A program made the translations under genes and the position numbers. From positions 9,424,320 to 9,488,319 of the forward strand of contig NZ_AP022871.1 in NCBI RefSeq assembly GCF_011764565.1: a stretch of 64,000 bases of DNA, read 5' to 3'. This stretch comes from Phytohabitans suffuscus. Lineage in GTDB: Bacteria > Actinomycetota > Actinomycetes > Mycobacteriales > Micromonosporaceae. The stretch's first letter is position 1. Each line of letters begins with the position of its first letter. The notes beneath the pieces are model-generated. The model was not told where the DNA came from and made no database searches. It saw nothing but the letters and a program-made list of their open reading frames with translations. Shown here piece after piece: positions 8,108-19,000 of this stretch.

Positions 8108-9082
8108 ATGCAGGTGCCGGCGCATTTCGAGTACGAGCGGGCGACCAGTGTGGACCACGCCCTCGCGCTGCTGGCCAAGTGGGGCAGCGAGGCGCGGGTG
8201 GTGGCCGGCGGGCACAGCCTCATCCCGATGATGAAGCTGCGGCTCGCGCGTCCCGAGGCGCTCGTCGACATCAACGACCTGGAGGAGCTGGCGTACGTGC
8301 GGCTCGACGGCGACGCGCTCGCCGTCGGCGCGATGACCCGCCACGCCGACCTGCTCGCCTCGCCGCTGGTGGGCGAGCACTACCCGATCTTCCACGAGGC
8401 CGAGCGGGTGATCGCCGACCCGGTCGTGCGCAACCGCGGCACGGTCGGCGGCTCGCTGTGCCAGGCCGACCCGTCCGAGGACCTGTCGGCGGCGTTCGCG
8501 GCGGTCGGCGCGGCGGCGGTGATCCGCGGCCCGGACGGCACGCGCCAGGTGCCGGTCCGCGAGTTCCACACCGGCCCGTACGAGACGGTCGTCGCCCCGG
8601 GCGAGCTGCTGGTCGAGGTGGTCGTGCCGGTGCGCCCCGGTGGCTGGCGAGACCCGGTCCAAGGAGCGCAGCGACGGGACCGGTTCGAGGCGGCGACCGG
8701 GGGCATCAGCGAGCGAAGCGAGCGCGGCTGGCAGGGTCCCGGTGGCGGCTCGGCGTACGAGAAGGTGGAGCGGCGGGTCGGCGACTGGGCGGTGGCCGCC
8801 GCGGGCGCGGCCGTGTGGCTCGACGGCGACACGATCGGCGACGCCGGCATCGGGCTGACCGCGGTCGGCGCCGCGCACTTCCACGCCCCCGAGGCCGAGC
8901 GGTTCCTGCGCGGGTCGCCGGCGACCGACGCGGTCCTGGCCGAGGCCGGCCGGATCGCCGCCGAGCACTGCGAGCCGGTCGCCGACCAGCGCGGCCCGGC
9001 CGACTACAAGAAGCACCTGGCCGGCGAGCTGACCACCCGCGCGTTGGCCCGGGCCGTCAAGCGGGCGCGAGGCGAGGCGTGA
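8108..9082 (+). CDS. coxM: Aerobic CO dehydrogenase, FAD-binding medium subunit
   Basis: A 324-residue FAD subunit of the molybdenum hydroxylase family. The N-terminal FAD domain has VVAGGHSLIPMMKLR (near residues 32-47) and the second flavin segment RNRGTVGGSLCQADP (near 112-126). The C-terminal domain carries SAYEKVERRVGDWAVAA. It passes electrons from the iron-sulphur subunit through FAD to the respiratory chain. Between VVVPVRP and GGSAYEK there is an extra 34-residue segment encoded by a repeat insertion (8645-8737); removing it restores the family's normal spacing. The M-S-L gene order is that of form I CO dehydrogenases. Confidence 0.92.
   Translation: MQVPAHFEYERATSVDHALALLAKWGSEARVVAGGHSLIPMMKLRLARPEALVDINDLEELAYVRLDGDALAVGAMTRHADLLASPLVGEHYPIFHEAERVIADPVVRNRGTVGGSLCQADPSEDLSAAFAAVGAAAVIRGPDGTRQVPVREFHTGPYETVVAPGELLVEVVVPVRPGGWRDPVQGAQRRDRFEAATGGISERSERGWQGPGGGSAYEKVERRVGDWAVAAAGAAVWLDGDTIGDAGIGLTAVGAAHFHAPEAERFLRGSPATDAVLAEAGRIAAEHCEPVADQRGPADYKKHLAGELTTRALARAVKRARGEA
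8645..8737. mobile_element. 93-base palindromic insertion element inside coxM, flanked by a 9-base direct repeat
   Basis: CCCGGTGGC occurs on both sides (8636-8644 and 8738-8746). The 102-base period is exactly 34 codons, so the insertion is in frame. Internally it has ACCCGGTCC/GGGACCGGT arms around aaggagcgcagcgac and a second element GAGCGAAGCGAGCGC. A stretch at 8656-8689 is closely similar to one inside the NRPS gene at 42543-42576. It encodes no protein of its own. Confidence 0.75.
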
Positions 9083-9135
9083 GCCGGCGGCGGCCGGCGG
9101 CGCCGCGCCGATCGAGGGCTGGGAGGGCCTGACCC

Positions 9136-9608
9136 ATGAAGATCACCGTCACCGTCAACGGCGACGAGCGCACCGCGGACGTCGAGCCGCGGCTGCTGCT
9201 GGTCCACTTCCTGCGTGACACGCTCGGGCTGACCGGCACCCACTGGGGCTGCGACACCTCCAACTGCGGCGTCTGCGTGGTCTGGCTCGACGGCAAGCCG
9301 GTCAAGTCCTGCACGGTGCTCGCCGTGATGGCCGACGGCCACACCGTCCGCACCGTCGAGGGGCTGGCCGACGGCGCCACCCTCGACCCGGTGCAGCAGG
9401 GCTTCGTGCGGTGCCACGGCCTGCAGTGCGGCTTCTGCACGCCGGGCATGATGATGACCGCCCGCTGGCTGCTCGACCACAACCCCGACCCGTCCGAGGA
9501 CGAGATCCGCGAGGCGATCTCCGGCCAGGCGTGCCGGTGCACGGGGTACGAGAACATCGTCCGCTCGGTGCGCTGGGCGGCTTCCCACGAGCGGGAGGTG
9601 GCGCCGCG

Positions 9609-9612
<4 letters not shown>
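9136..9612 (+). CDS. coxS: Aerobic CO dehydrogenase, [2Fe-2S] small subunit
   Basis: A 158-residue protein with both iron-sulphur domains of the molybdenum hydroxylases: the plant-ferredoxin-like cluster (CDTSNCGVC then C about 12 residues later) in the N-terminal half, and the helical cluster domain (CGFC ... CRC) in the C-terminal half. It relays electrons from the molybdenum site in CoxL to FAD in CoxM. The stop overlaps the coxL ATG by 4 bases (ATGA), which couples the subunits. Confidence 0.96.
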
Positions 9613-11986
<2,374 letters not shown>

Positions 11987-11990
<4 letters not shown>

Positions 11991-12772
11991 GACCCGACCT
12001 GATCTCGCGCGCCTCGGACCTGCGCGCCCAGCGCGAGCCGTTCGTGCTGGCGACCGTGGTCCGCGCCCAGCGCCCGACCAGCGCCAAGGCGGGCGACGCC
12101 GCGCTGATCCTGGCCGACGGCACGCTCGACGGCTTCGTCGGCGGCACGTGCGCGGCCGACACCGTACGTTCCCAGAGCCTGCGCCTGCTGGCGTCGGGCG
12201 AGTCGACGCTATTGCGCATCTCGCCGTCGCCCTCCGTCTCGGCCCCGGTCGAGGAGGGATCGGTCACCGTCGCCAACCCGTGCCTGTCCGGCGGCGCGCT
12301 CGACATCTTCCTGGAGGCGATGATCCCGCCGCCGCTGGTGCACGTGCTGGGCGACGCCCCGGTGGCGCGGGCCCTCGTCGCGCTCGGCGGGCCGCTGGGC
12401 TACTCGGTGACCGCCACGCGGGACCCGGGCGCGCCGATCCCGCCGGACGCGGTCGCGGTGGTGGTCGCCTCGCACGGCCACGACGAGGAGCCGGTGCTCG
12501 CCGCCGCCCTCCGCGCGGGCGTGCCGTACGTGGCGCTGGTCGCCAGCCGCCGCCGCGGCGCCGCGGTGCTGTCCTCTTTGGACGTGCCGGGTTTGGACGT
12601 GCCGGGCGCCGCCGCCCGGGTGCGCTCCCCCGCCGGCCTCGACATCGGCGCCCGCACCGCGCCCGAGGTCGCCCTCTCCATCCTCGCGGAGGTCGTCGCG
12701 AGCCGCCCCCGCGCCGCCGCGCCACCTCCGGTGGTACCGCCGTCAGCCTCCCTGCTACCCGTCCTGGAGTAG
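11987..12772 (+). CDS. XdhC/CoxF-family molybdenum cofactor maturation protein
   Basis: A 261-residue protein with the XdhC N-terminal domain (FVLATVVRAQRPTSAKAGDAA) and a C-terminal Rossmann-like domain (VHVLGDAPVARALVALGGPLG). Family members bind and sulphurate the molybdenum cofactor before insertion into xanthine or CO dehydrogenases. It overlaps the coxL stop (ATGA) and is followed closely by coxG. A 15-base in-frame duplication (LDVPG twice) occurs at about residues 198-207. Assignment as coxF rather than coxI is by position only. Confidence 0.85.
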
Positions 12773-12774
12773 AA

Positions 12775-13571
12775 GTGCGCCTGGACCACGAGTTCGTCGT
12801 ACCCCGCCCGGTGGACGAAGCCTGGGCGGTCCTGACCGACATCGAGCGGATCGCCCCCTGCATGCCCGGCGCCAAGCTGACCGGCGTCGAGGGCGACGAC
12901 TACCACGGCACCGTCAAGGTCAAGGTCGGCCCGGTCGTGGCCCAGTACGCCGGCGTGGCCCGCTTCCGCGAACGCGACGCCGAACGGCACCGCGCGGTCC
13001 TGGAGGCCAGCGGCAAGCAGAGCGGCGGCCCCGGCCGGGCGTCCGCGGTGGTCACCGCCGACCTGGCCGGCGACGGCGACGGCACCCGCGTCACGGTGGT
13101 GACCGACCTGACCGTGGCCGGGCCGCTGGCGCAGTTCGGCCGGGGCGCGATCGCCCAGGTCAGCGGCAAGCTGCTGGACCAGTTCGTGGCGCAGCTACGG
13201 GAGAAGGTGCTCGCGTCGTCCACTCCGGCTGGCGCCGCCCCGGCCGCTGGCACCCCGGCTGGCGCCGCCCCGGCCGCTGGCCCCTCAGCCGCCGCCCCGG
13301 CAGGCACCGCCCCGGCAGGCACCGCCCCGGCAGGCACCGCTCCGGCTGGCGCTCCGGCTGGCGCCGCCGCCGAGGCGGCGTCCGCGCCCGGGGCCGCCGC
13401 TGCCGGAGGCCCCGCCCCGGACACGGGGCGGGCGCCGACGACATCCCCGCGGCCGGCGAGCCGGCTCCGGTCGACCTGCTGCGGGCGGCGGCCGCACCGG
13501 TGCTGATCCGCCTGATCCCGCTGGTCCTGGTGGTGGCGGTCGTCGTCATCCTGGTCGTGTGGCTGGCCTGA
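12775..13571 (+). CDS. coxG: CoxG family SRPBCC protein, frameshifted before its membrane anchor
   Basis: Residues 1-150 form a CoxG-type SRPBCC domain (DHEFVVPRPVDEAWAVLTDI ... VKVKVGPVVAQYAG); CoxG recruits CO dehydrogenase to the membrane in characterised systems. An Ala/Pro/Gly linker built of near-perfect 15- and 30-base tandem repeats (PAGTA units, 13219-13370) follows. The expected C-terminal transmembrane anchor (LIPLVLVVAVVVILVVWLA, ending 13571) is in another frame; adding one G to the GGGG run at 13425-13428 fuses it through GAGADDIPAAGEPAP. Without this correction the protein ends at 13506 with no anchor. The GTG start lies two bases after the upstream stop. Confidence 0.8.
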
Positions 13572-14197
13572 CCCCGCCTCGGACCACCCGGCCGCGGGTG
13601 GTCCCCACGGGCCATCCGGCCGCGGCACCGCCGCCCGCCGGTGCTTCCGGGGACGCTCCTTGGCGGGTGCCTCCGGGGGCGCTCCTTGGCGGGCCTGTCG
13701 CTGCCCTTCGTCCTCCCGACGGCGGCCGGGCTCGGCCGGGTGCCTTCGCGGAGGCTCCCTGGCCGATGCCTTCGCGGACGCCCCCTGGCGGGGTGCGGGC
13801 GGAGACACTCCTTAGCGCGTGCGGCCTCGGACACTCGTCGGCGCGTGCGGCTGGGGACGCTCCTCGGCGCGTGTGGCTGGGGACGCTCCCTGGCGGATGC
13901 CTTCGCGGACGCTCACTGGCGGATGCCTTCGCGGACGCTCACTGGCGGATGCCTTCGCGGACGCTCACTGGCGGATGCCTTCGCGGACGCTCACTGGCGG
14001 GGTGCGGGCGGAGACACTCCTTAGCGTGTGCGGGCCTCGGACACTCGTCGGCGCGTGCGGCCGGAGACGCTCCTCGGTGCGCGTGCCGGCGGGGACGCTC
14101 CTCGGCGCGTGCGTGCGGGCGAGCTGGCCGCTGGGTAGGCTCGGCGGATGACCGTCGTCTTGGGGGCGACCGGAGACGCCGCCGCGGACTCGTTGCA
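13572..14197. repeat. Minisatellite region between coxG and an SDR gene
   Basis: About 630 bases with no gene, made of degenerate units resembling GGACGCTCCTYGGCG-GTGC in head-to-tail order. Within it is a perfect array of four 26-base units at 13895-13998. A 26-base unit cycles through all three frames, which argues against coding even though open frames run across it. A 17-codon frame starting at the ATG at 14148 ends on the start of the next gene and is probably not a protein. Confidence 0.75.
13895..13998. repeat. Perfect 26-base tandem repeat, four copies
   Basis: The unit is GGATGCCTTC + GCGGACGCTCACTGGC, four identical copies with no spacers. Perfect identity indicates recent expansion or ongoing homogenisation. 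Confidence 0.9.
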
Positions 14198-15286
14198 GTG
14201 ACGGGTTCCTACGTCGTGACCGGTGCCGCCCGCGGCGTCGGCCGCGCGATCGCCGAGCGCCTGCTACGCGACGGCCCGGTCGTCGGCATCGACGCCGACT
14301 GGCAGGTGCCGCACGGCCACGCCGGCGACGGCGCGGAGGCCGACTGGCAGGTGCCGCCGCCCCACGACCATGCCGGCGCGGAGGCCGACTGGCGCGTGCC
14401 ACCACCCCACGACCATGCCGGCGTCGAGGTCGACTGGCGCGTGCCACCACCCCACGGCCGTGACGGCGTCGGCGTGGAGGCCGGCTGGCAGGTGCCGCAC
14501 GGCCATGCCGGCGACGGCGACGAGGGCGACTCGCGGGTGCCGCCGCCCCTCGACCGTGACGGTGCCGGTGTGGAGGCCGACTGGCGGGTGGTGCCGCCGC
14601 CTCACGACCGTGCCGGCGTCGGCGTGGAGGCCGGCCGGCCCGGGGAGCGCCCGCCGTACCGCCTGCTCACGGTGACCGGCGACGCCGCCGACGAGGAGGT
14701 GGCCGCCCACGCCGCCGACCTGGCCGCGTCGATGGCCCCGCTGGCCGGCTGGGTCAACAACGCCGCCGTCTTCCGCGACGCGTCGCTGCACAGCGCGCCC
14801 GCCCGCGAGGTGCTCGAACTCGTCACGCTCAACCTGGGCCTGGCCGTGGCCGGCTGCGCGGCGGCGGTCAAGCACCTGCTCGCCGCCGGCACGCCCGGCG
14901 CGATCGTCAACATCTCCTCGCACCAGGCCCAGCGCCCCGTGCCGGGCGCGCTGCCGTACGCGACCGCGAAGGCCGCGATCGAGGGGCTGACCCGCGCGCT
15001 CGCGGTGGAGTACGGCCGCCACGGCATCCGGGTCAACGCTGTCGCGCTCGGCTCGATCGCCACCGACCGCTATGACGCCTACCTCGCCGGTGCGGGCCCG
15101 GCCGGCGCCGCCCGGATCGACGCCGAGATGCGACGCCTACACCCGCTGGGCCGGGTGGGCAGCCCGGAGGAGGTCGCGGCCACCGTCGCCCACCTGCTGT
15201 CCGCGGCGGCCAGCTTCGTCACGGGCGCGGTGATCCCGGTCGACGGCGGCCGCGCCGCCCGCGGCCTCGACCCCGAGGAACGCTGA
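14198..15286 (+). CDS. SDR family oxidoreductase with an internal tandem-repeat insert
   Basis: A 362-residue protein, roughly 110 residues longer than a classical SDR. The core is intact: N-terminal TGAARGVGRA (TGxxxGxG), the acidic residue ending beta-2 (GIDAD), WVNNAA, IVNISS, the catalytic YATAK and the C-terminal VIPVDGGRAA. The extra length is about seven imperfect 15-18-residue repeats (type EADWRVPPPHDHAGV) between beta-2 and the next conserved strand (LLTVTGDAADEE). All repeat lengths are multiples of three bases. Position at the cofactor-ribose loop means activity could be affected. The start is taken as the GTG directly preceding GSYVVTG. Confidence 0.83.
   Translation: MTGSYVVTGAARGVGRAIAERLLRDGPVVGIDADWQVPHGHAGDGAEADWQVPPPHDHAGAEADWRVPPPHDHAGVEVDWRVPPPHGRDGVGVEAGWQVPHGHAGDGDEGDSRVPPPLDRDGAGVEADWRVVPPPHDRAGVGVEAGRPGERPPYRLLTVTGDAADEEVAAHAADLAASMAPLAGWVNNAAVFRDASLHSAPAREVLELVTLNLGLAVAGCAAAVKHLLAAGTPGAIVNISSHQAQRPVPGALPYATAKAAIEGLTRALAVEYGRHGIRVNAVALGSIATDRYDAYLAGAGPAGAARIDAEMRRLHPLGRVGSPEEVAATVAHLLSAAASFVTGAVIPVDGGRAARGLDPEER
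14291..14640. repeat. Seven imperfect 45-54-base tandem repeats inside the SDR gene
   Basis: Each unit encodes a variant of (E/D)-A-D-W-(Q/R)-V-P-(P-P)-H-x-H-A-G-x. Unit lengths differ but stay in frame, implying selection for an uninterrupted reading frame during expansion. Confidence 0.85.
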
Positions 15287-15428
15287 GCGCACCGCACCTC
15301 CGGCGGCCACGTTGTTCGCCCGGCCCCTACCGGTCTCGCGGTGCGGTCTCGGGTGCGCAGGAACGCTGAGCGCGCCGCACCTCCGGCAGCCGCGTTGCTC
15401 GCCCGGCCCCTACGGCCTCGCGGTGCGG
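15278..15428. repeat. Two-copy direct repeat (69/68 bases) spanning the SDR stop codon
   Basis: Copy 1 at 15278-15346 contains the end of the SDR gene (GAACGCTGAGCGC), and copy 2 at 15361-15428 repeats it with about 90% identity by eye. The rest of the 15287-15685 gap holds nothing else recognisable. Confidence 0.85.
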
Positions 15429-15685
15429 AAGCCTCGGTGGTGGCAAGGCCGGGAGCTGGCGGGGCTCGGCGTGCGAGGCGACCTGCAGGCCGAGGTCGTG
15501 GGCTGGCCGGTCGTTCACGGTGGAGAGAGAGCGTCGGCCAGGCCGCGTAGACGTCCTCCCGGTGGGTGCTTCTGGAATGGGCCAGGGGTCGTGGCGGCGG
15601 TATAACCACGACAACGTGGCTTCAGCAGCCCGCTGTCCGTTGTGGGCGGTGCGGTCGTGGGGTCGTCTCCTTTAGAGTCAGACAC

Positions 15686-16948
15686 GTGTTCGACGATCGT
15701 GTGGATGTGGATGTGCTGGCCGGGATGCCTACAGGCACCGACCTGGCAGCCGCGCTCGCCCGCGTCGACCGCGCGGCATTGAACGGGTTCGAGCTGGTCG
15801 AGGTAGCCAAAGCCATCACCCGACAGGTCGCCCACTACCAAGCCGAACTACTCGCCACAGTGGCCGAGATCGCCTACTGCCCACCCGGCAACGAGACCAG
15901 CCCCGCCCAACGCACCGACCACCCCGCGGAATATGCCGCCGACGAAATCCGGCTGGCGCTGACGTTGACCCGCCGCGCCGCCGACACCCTGATGGGTGAC
16001 GCCTACACCCTGGTCGAACGCCTCCCGGCTGTGTATGAGGCGCTGCGATCCGGTCAGATCGACCTGGCCCGGGCTCGGGTGTTGGACCAGGAGACCGCTG
16101 TGCTGCCGGAGCCGGTGGCGCGGGAGATGGTCGACCTGATCCTGCCGGTCGCTGGCGAGCTGACCACCGGACAACTACGGGTCCGGCTACGCCGTCTGGT
16201 GATCGAGGCCGACCCTTCCGCCGCGGCCACCCGGCAACGGCAGGCGCTGACGCAGCGGCGGGTCGAACACGGCCTAGACACGGACGGGACCGCTACCCTG
16301 GCCGGCTATCACCTGCCACCCGATAGGGCTGCCACCGCTGCCGCCCGGATCGATGCCCTAGCTGCGGCAGCCAAACAAGCCGGAGACACCCGCACCCTCG
16401 ACGAACTACGCGCCGACCTATACCTCGACATCCTCAACGGCACCCTCCCCACCGACACCACCCCTGCACCTACAAGCCAGGGCGGGGTCGAACTCGTCGT
16501 CCCACTGGCCGCCCTCGCCGGCCTGTGCCAGCAGCCGGGACAGATCAAAGGCTGGGGACCGGTGCTGGCCGAGGTCGCCGCCAAGCTGGCTGACCAGCAG
16601 CGGGAACGGCCGTGGCGCTACACAGTTGTCGGTGACGATGGTGTGGTTGTCGGGCACGGGCGGTTGCGACGGCGGCCACCGCCGGGTGTGGCCGCGTTGG
16701 TGCGGGCCCGGGACCGGACCTGCCGGGCACCGGGCTGCCGCACACCAGCACACCGGGCGGACCTGGACCACACCACCGCCTGGCAAGACGGCGGACCCAC
16801 CACAGCCGCCAATCTTGGTGTGCTGTGCCGGCACTGCCACGGCTACAAACACAGCGAGGGTGTCACCCTCACCCAACCCACACCGGGCACCTTCACCTGG
16901 ACGACCCGCCTGGGCCACACCTACACCACCACACCCGAACCACCCTGA
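15686..16948 (+). CDS. DUF222 / HNH endonuclease domain protein (13E12 repeat family)
   Basis: A 420-residue protein with an N-terminal DUF222 helical domain and a C-terminal HNH nuclease domain near residues 345-395: CRAPGCRTPAHRADLDH then GVLCRHCHGYKH, with the zinc cysteine pairs and HNH histidines in place. These proteins occur in many copies in actinobacterial genomes, like the mycobacterial 13E12 repeats, and their role is unknown; homing or mobile behaviour is suspected. The GTG start at 15686 is chosen where family similarity begins. Codon use is less extreme in GC than in neighbours, and both flanks are repetitive. Confidence 0.85.
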   Translation: MFDDRVDVDVLAGMPTGTDLAAALARVDRAALNGFELVEVAKAITRQVAHYQAELLATVAEIAYCPPGNETSPAQRTDHPAEYAADEIRLALTLTRRAADTLMGDAYTLVERLPAVYEALRSGQIDLARARVLDQETAVLPEPVAREMVDLILPVAGELTTGQLRVRLRRLVIEADPSAAATRQRQALTQRRVEHGLDTDGTATLAGYHLPPDRAATAAARIDALAAAAKQAGDTRTLDELRADLYLDILNGTLPTDTTPAPTSQGGVELVVPLAALAGLCQQPGQIKGWGPVLAEVAAKLADQQRERPWRYTVVGDDGVVVGHGRLRRRPPPGVAALVRARDRTCRAPGCRTPAHRADLDHTTAWQDGGPTTAANLGVLCRHCHGYKHSEGVTLTQPTPGTFTWTTRLGHTYTTTPEPP

Positions 16949-17181
16949 CCACCAAACCCGAACCGACCCGCAACGGCCACGCGCCCAAATCGAGAACGGT
17001 GCAGGCCGCCGGGTCGCCCTCCCACAAAGTCACCGCGCCCCCATATAGCGGCCATAGGCGCCTGGACATGCCCGGTCCCGGCCCAGCCGCGGGCCGCTTG
17101 CTCTCACACGCCGCGACCTCAAAACCGGCCCGGCCGGCGCGGACAAGACCCAAGCCGGCCGACCAGGTCCTGGGCCACGGC

Positions 17182-17265
17182 CCGGACCCACCTCAGACCT
17201 GGACCACCTCAGACCTGGACCCCACCTCAGACCCGGACCCACCTCAGACCCGGACCCCACCTCGG
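17182..17265. repeat. Five 16-18-base tandem repeats in the HNH-MFS gap
   Basis: Units of the form GGACCCCACCTCAGACCY in the 350-base gap between the convergent HNH and MFS genes. The rest of the gap shows no gene and no clear terminator. Confidence 0.8.
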
Positions 17266-17298
17266 GCGTCGCGGCAGCCCGTCCCGGGGAATGGGTCG

Positions 17299-18783
17299 TC
17301 AGGCGGCGGCGCGGGCGCGCCAGGCGTACTCGGGGTCGGCCTCGTCGCGGGCCGGCTCGGCCGCCGGCTCGGGCTGCTCGGTCGCGAGGGCCACCACCGC
17401 CAGCAGCGCGAACGCGAGCCCGGCGGCGCCGAACGCCCACGCGTACCCGCTCGTGGTGGCCGCGGCCGCGTCGGCGCCGCCCACGTGGGTGCTGCGCGCG
17501 GCGGCGACGGCCATCAGCAGCGCTACGCCCAGCGTGGGGCCGATCTCCATGAACGTGTTCATCAGGCCGCCGGCCAGCCCTGCCTGCCGCGGCCGGACGT
17601 CGGCCATGGCCAGCACCGTCGAGCCGGCGAACGCGAGCGCCACACCCGCCGGCACCAGCACCAGCCCGGGAAGCAGACCGGTCAGGTAAGTGGTGGCCGG
17701 GTCGAGGCCGGACAGGTGCAGGAAGCCGGCAGCCGACAGGGCCAGACCGGTGGCGACGACCGCGGGTGCGCCGTACCGCTCGATCGGGCGGCGGCCGATG
17801 CGGCCCATGATGATGAGCGAGACCGCGTACGGCACGAAGGCCAGCGACGTGTGCAGGGTGGACCAGCCGCGCACCTGCTGCAGGTACAGGCCGAGCAGCA
17901 GGCAGATGATCGACGAGCCGGCCGCGGCGAGCCCGATCGCGAGCAGCGCGATGACCCGGCGCGAGTTGGCCAGGAACGACAGCGGCAGCAGCGGCGAGCT
18001 GCCCCGCAGCTCCACCAGCACGAACGCGAGAATCAACGCCAGCCCGCTCACCAGCGGGCCGGTGACCTGCGGCGACGACCACGGGTGCTGATCGGTGATC
18101 ACGAAGCCGTAGCTGAGCATCGTGATGCCGCCGGTGGCGAGCACGGCCGCGGGCAGGTCGAGGCGCGGGCGCTGACCGCGGTGGGCCGGCCCGCCACCGG
18201 TGACCAGTCGCGGGGCGACCAGCAGCGCGAGCGTCGCGACCAGGGCCGGCGCCGCGAACATCCACCGCCACGAAACCCACGTCGTCGCGATGCCGGCCAG
18301 CACGACGCCGGAGGTGGCGCCGAGCACCGAGATGCCGCCCCACTTCGCCATCGCGTGGTGGTAGCTGACCGGGTCGGCGAAGACGCCGCGCAGCACCGCG
18401 GTCAGCGCCGGCGCGATGACCGCCGCGCCGACCCCCTGGCCGAAGCGGGCCCCGACGAGCATCGGGTAGCTCAGCGCGTATCCGGCGGTGATCGAGGTCG
18501 CGGCGAAGACGAAGAGCCCGATGAGCAGCATGCGGCGCCCGCCGTACCGGTCGGCGAGCCGCCCGCCGAACAGCAGCAGGCCGCTGAACGACAGCGCGTA
18601 CGCCGCGCTGACCAGGATCAGCTGCGCGCGCTCCAGCCCCAGCTCGCGCCCGATCGCCGGCAGCGGCACCGACACCACCGTGATCGTGAAGATGAGCGTG
18701 GCCTGCACGAACGCCAGCAGCGTGAACGCGCGCCGGCGCCGGGCCACCACGCGCCTCGGCAACGGAACGACGGCTAGTGTCAC
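17299..18783 (-). CDS. MFS transporter, drug:H+ antiporter type
   Basis: About 494 residues with twelve or more hydrophobic helices, the MFS motif A between helices 2 and 3 (GRLADRYGGRRMLL) and a motif C-like LGATSGVVLAG in helix 5. This fits proton-driven efflux of the DHA2 type; the substrate is unknown. The GTG at 18783 has GGGAGGAG four bases upstream and is preferred; an in-frame ATG at 18831 would add 16 residues but has no ribosome binding site. No regulator is adjacent. Confidence 0.85.
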   Translation of the reverse strand: MTLAVVPLPRRVVARRRRAFTLLAFVQATLIFTITVVSVPLPAIGRELGLERAQLILVSAAYALSFSGLLLFGGRLADRYGGRRMLLIGLFVFAATSITAGYALSYPMLVGARFGQGVGAAVIAPALTAVLRGVFADPVSYHHAMAKWGGISVLGATSGVVLAGIATTWVSWRWMFAAPALVATLALLVAPRLVTGGGPAHRGQRPRLDLPAAVLATGGITMLSYGFVITDQHPWSSPQVTGPLVSGLALILAFVLVELRGSSPLLPLSFLANSRRVIALLAIGLAAAGSSIICLLLGLYLQQVRGWSTLHTSLAFVPYAVSLIIMGRIGRRPIERYGAPAVVATGLALSAAGFLHLSGLDPATTYLTGLLPGLVLVPAGVALAFAGSTVLAMADVRPRQAGLAGGLMNTFMEIGPTLGVALLMAVAAARSTHVGGADAAAATTSGYAWAFGAAGLAFALLAVVALATEQPEPAAEPARDEADPEYAWRARAAA

Positions 18784-18931
18784 GGCTCCTCCCGCCAAAG
18801 AGAACCGCGGATGTTTTCCGGTGTACGTCAACTCTGCGTGCCTGGTTCACTACCAGGCGCATCTATTCTCTGTGACGGAAGTGGTCAATGTCCACTCCCG
18901 ACGGCCCACCTCCCGCGACGGCGGCGCCAAA

Positions 18932-19000
18932 AGATCAGGCGCTGAAAGATCAGGCACTGAAGACTAGGTACTGAAGATCAGGCGCCGAAAGATCAGGCGC
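18932..19000. repeat. 15-base tandem repeats spanning the stop of the beta-lactamase-like gene
   Basis: AGATCAGGCGCTGAA-type units at 18932, 18947, 18962 (degenerate, 13 bases), 18975 and 18990. The last contains the TCA that is the TGA stop of the minus-strand gene ending at 18993. Confidence 0.85.

Noticed and set aside
13895..13998. CRISPR-like array of four 26-base repeats
   Set aside because: The units are head-to-tail with no spacers and there are no cas genes; it is a minisatellite.
14148..14201. 17-codon upstream frame before the repeat-bearing SDR gene (possible leader peptide)
   Set aside because: No attenuator-like hairpin or codon run is visible; it overlaps the GTG start and may be chance.
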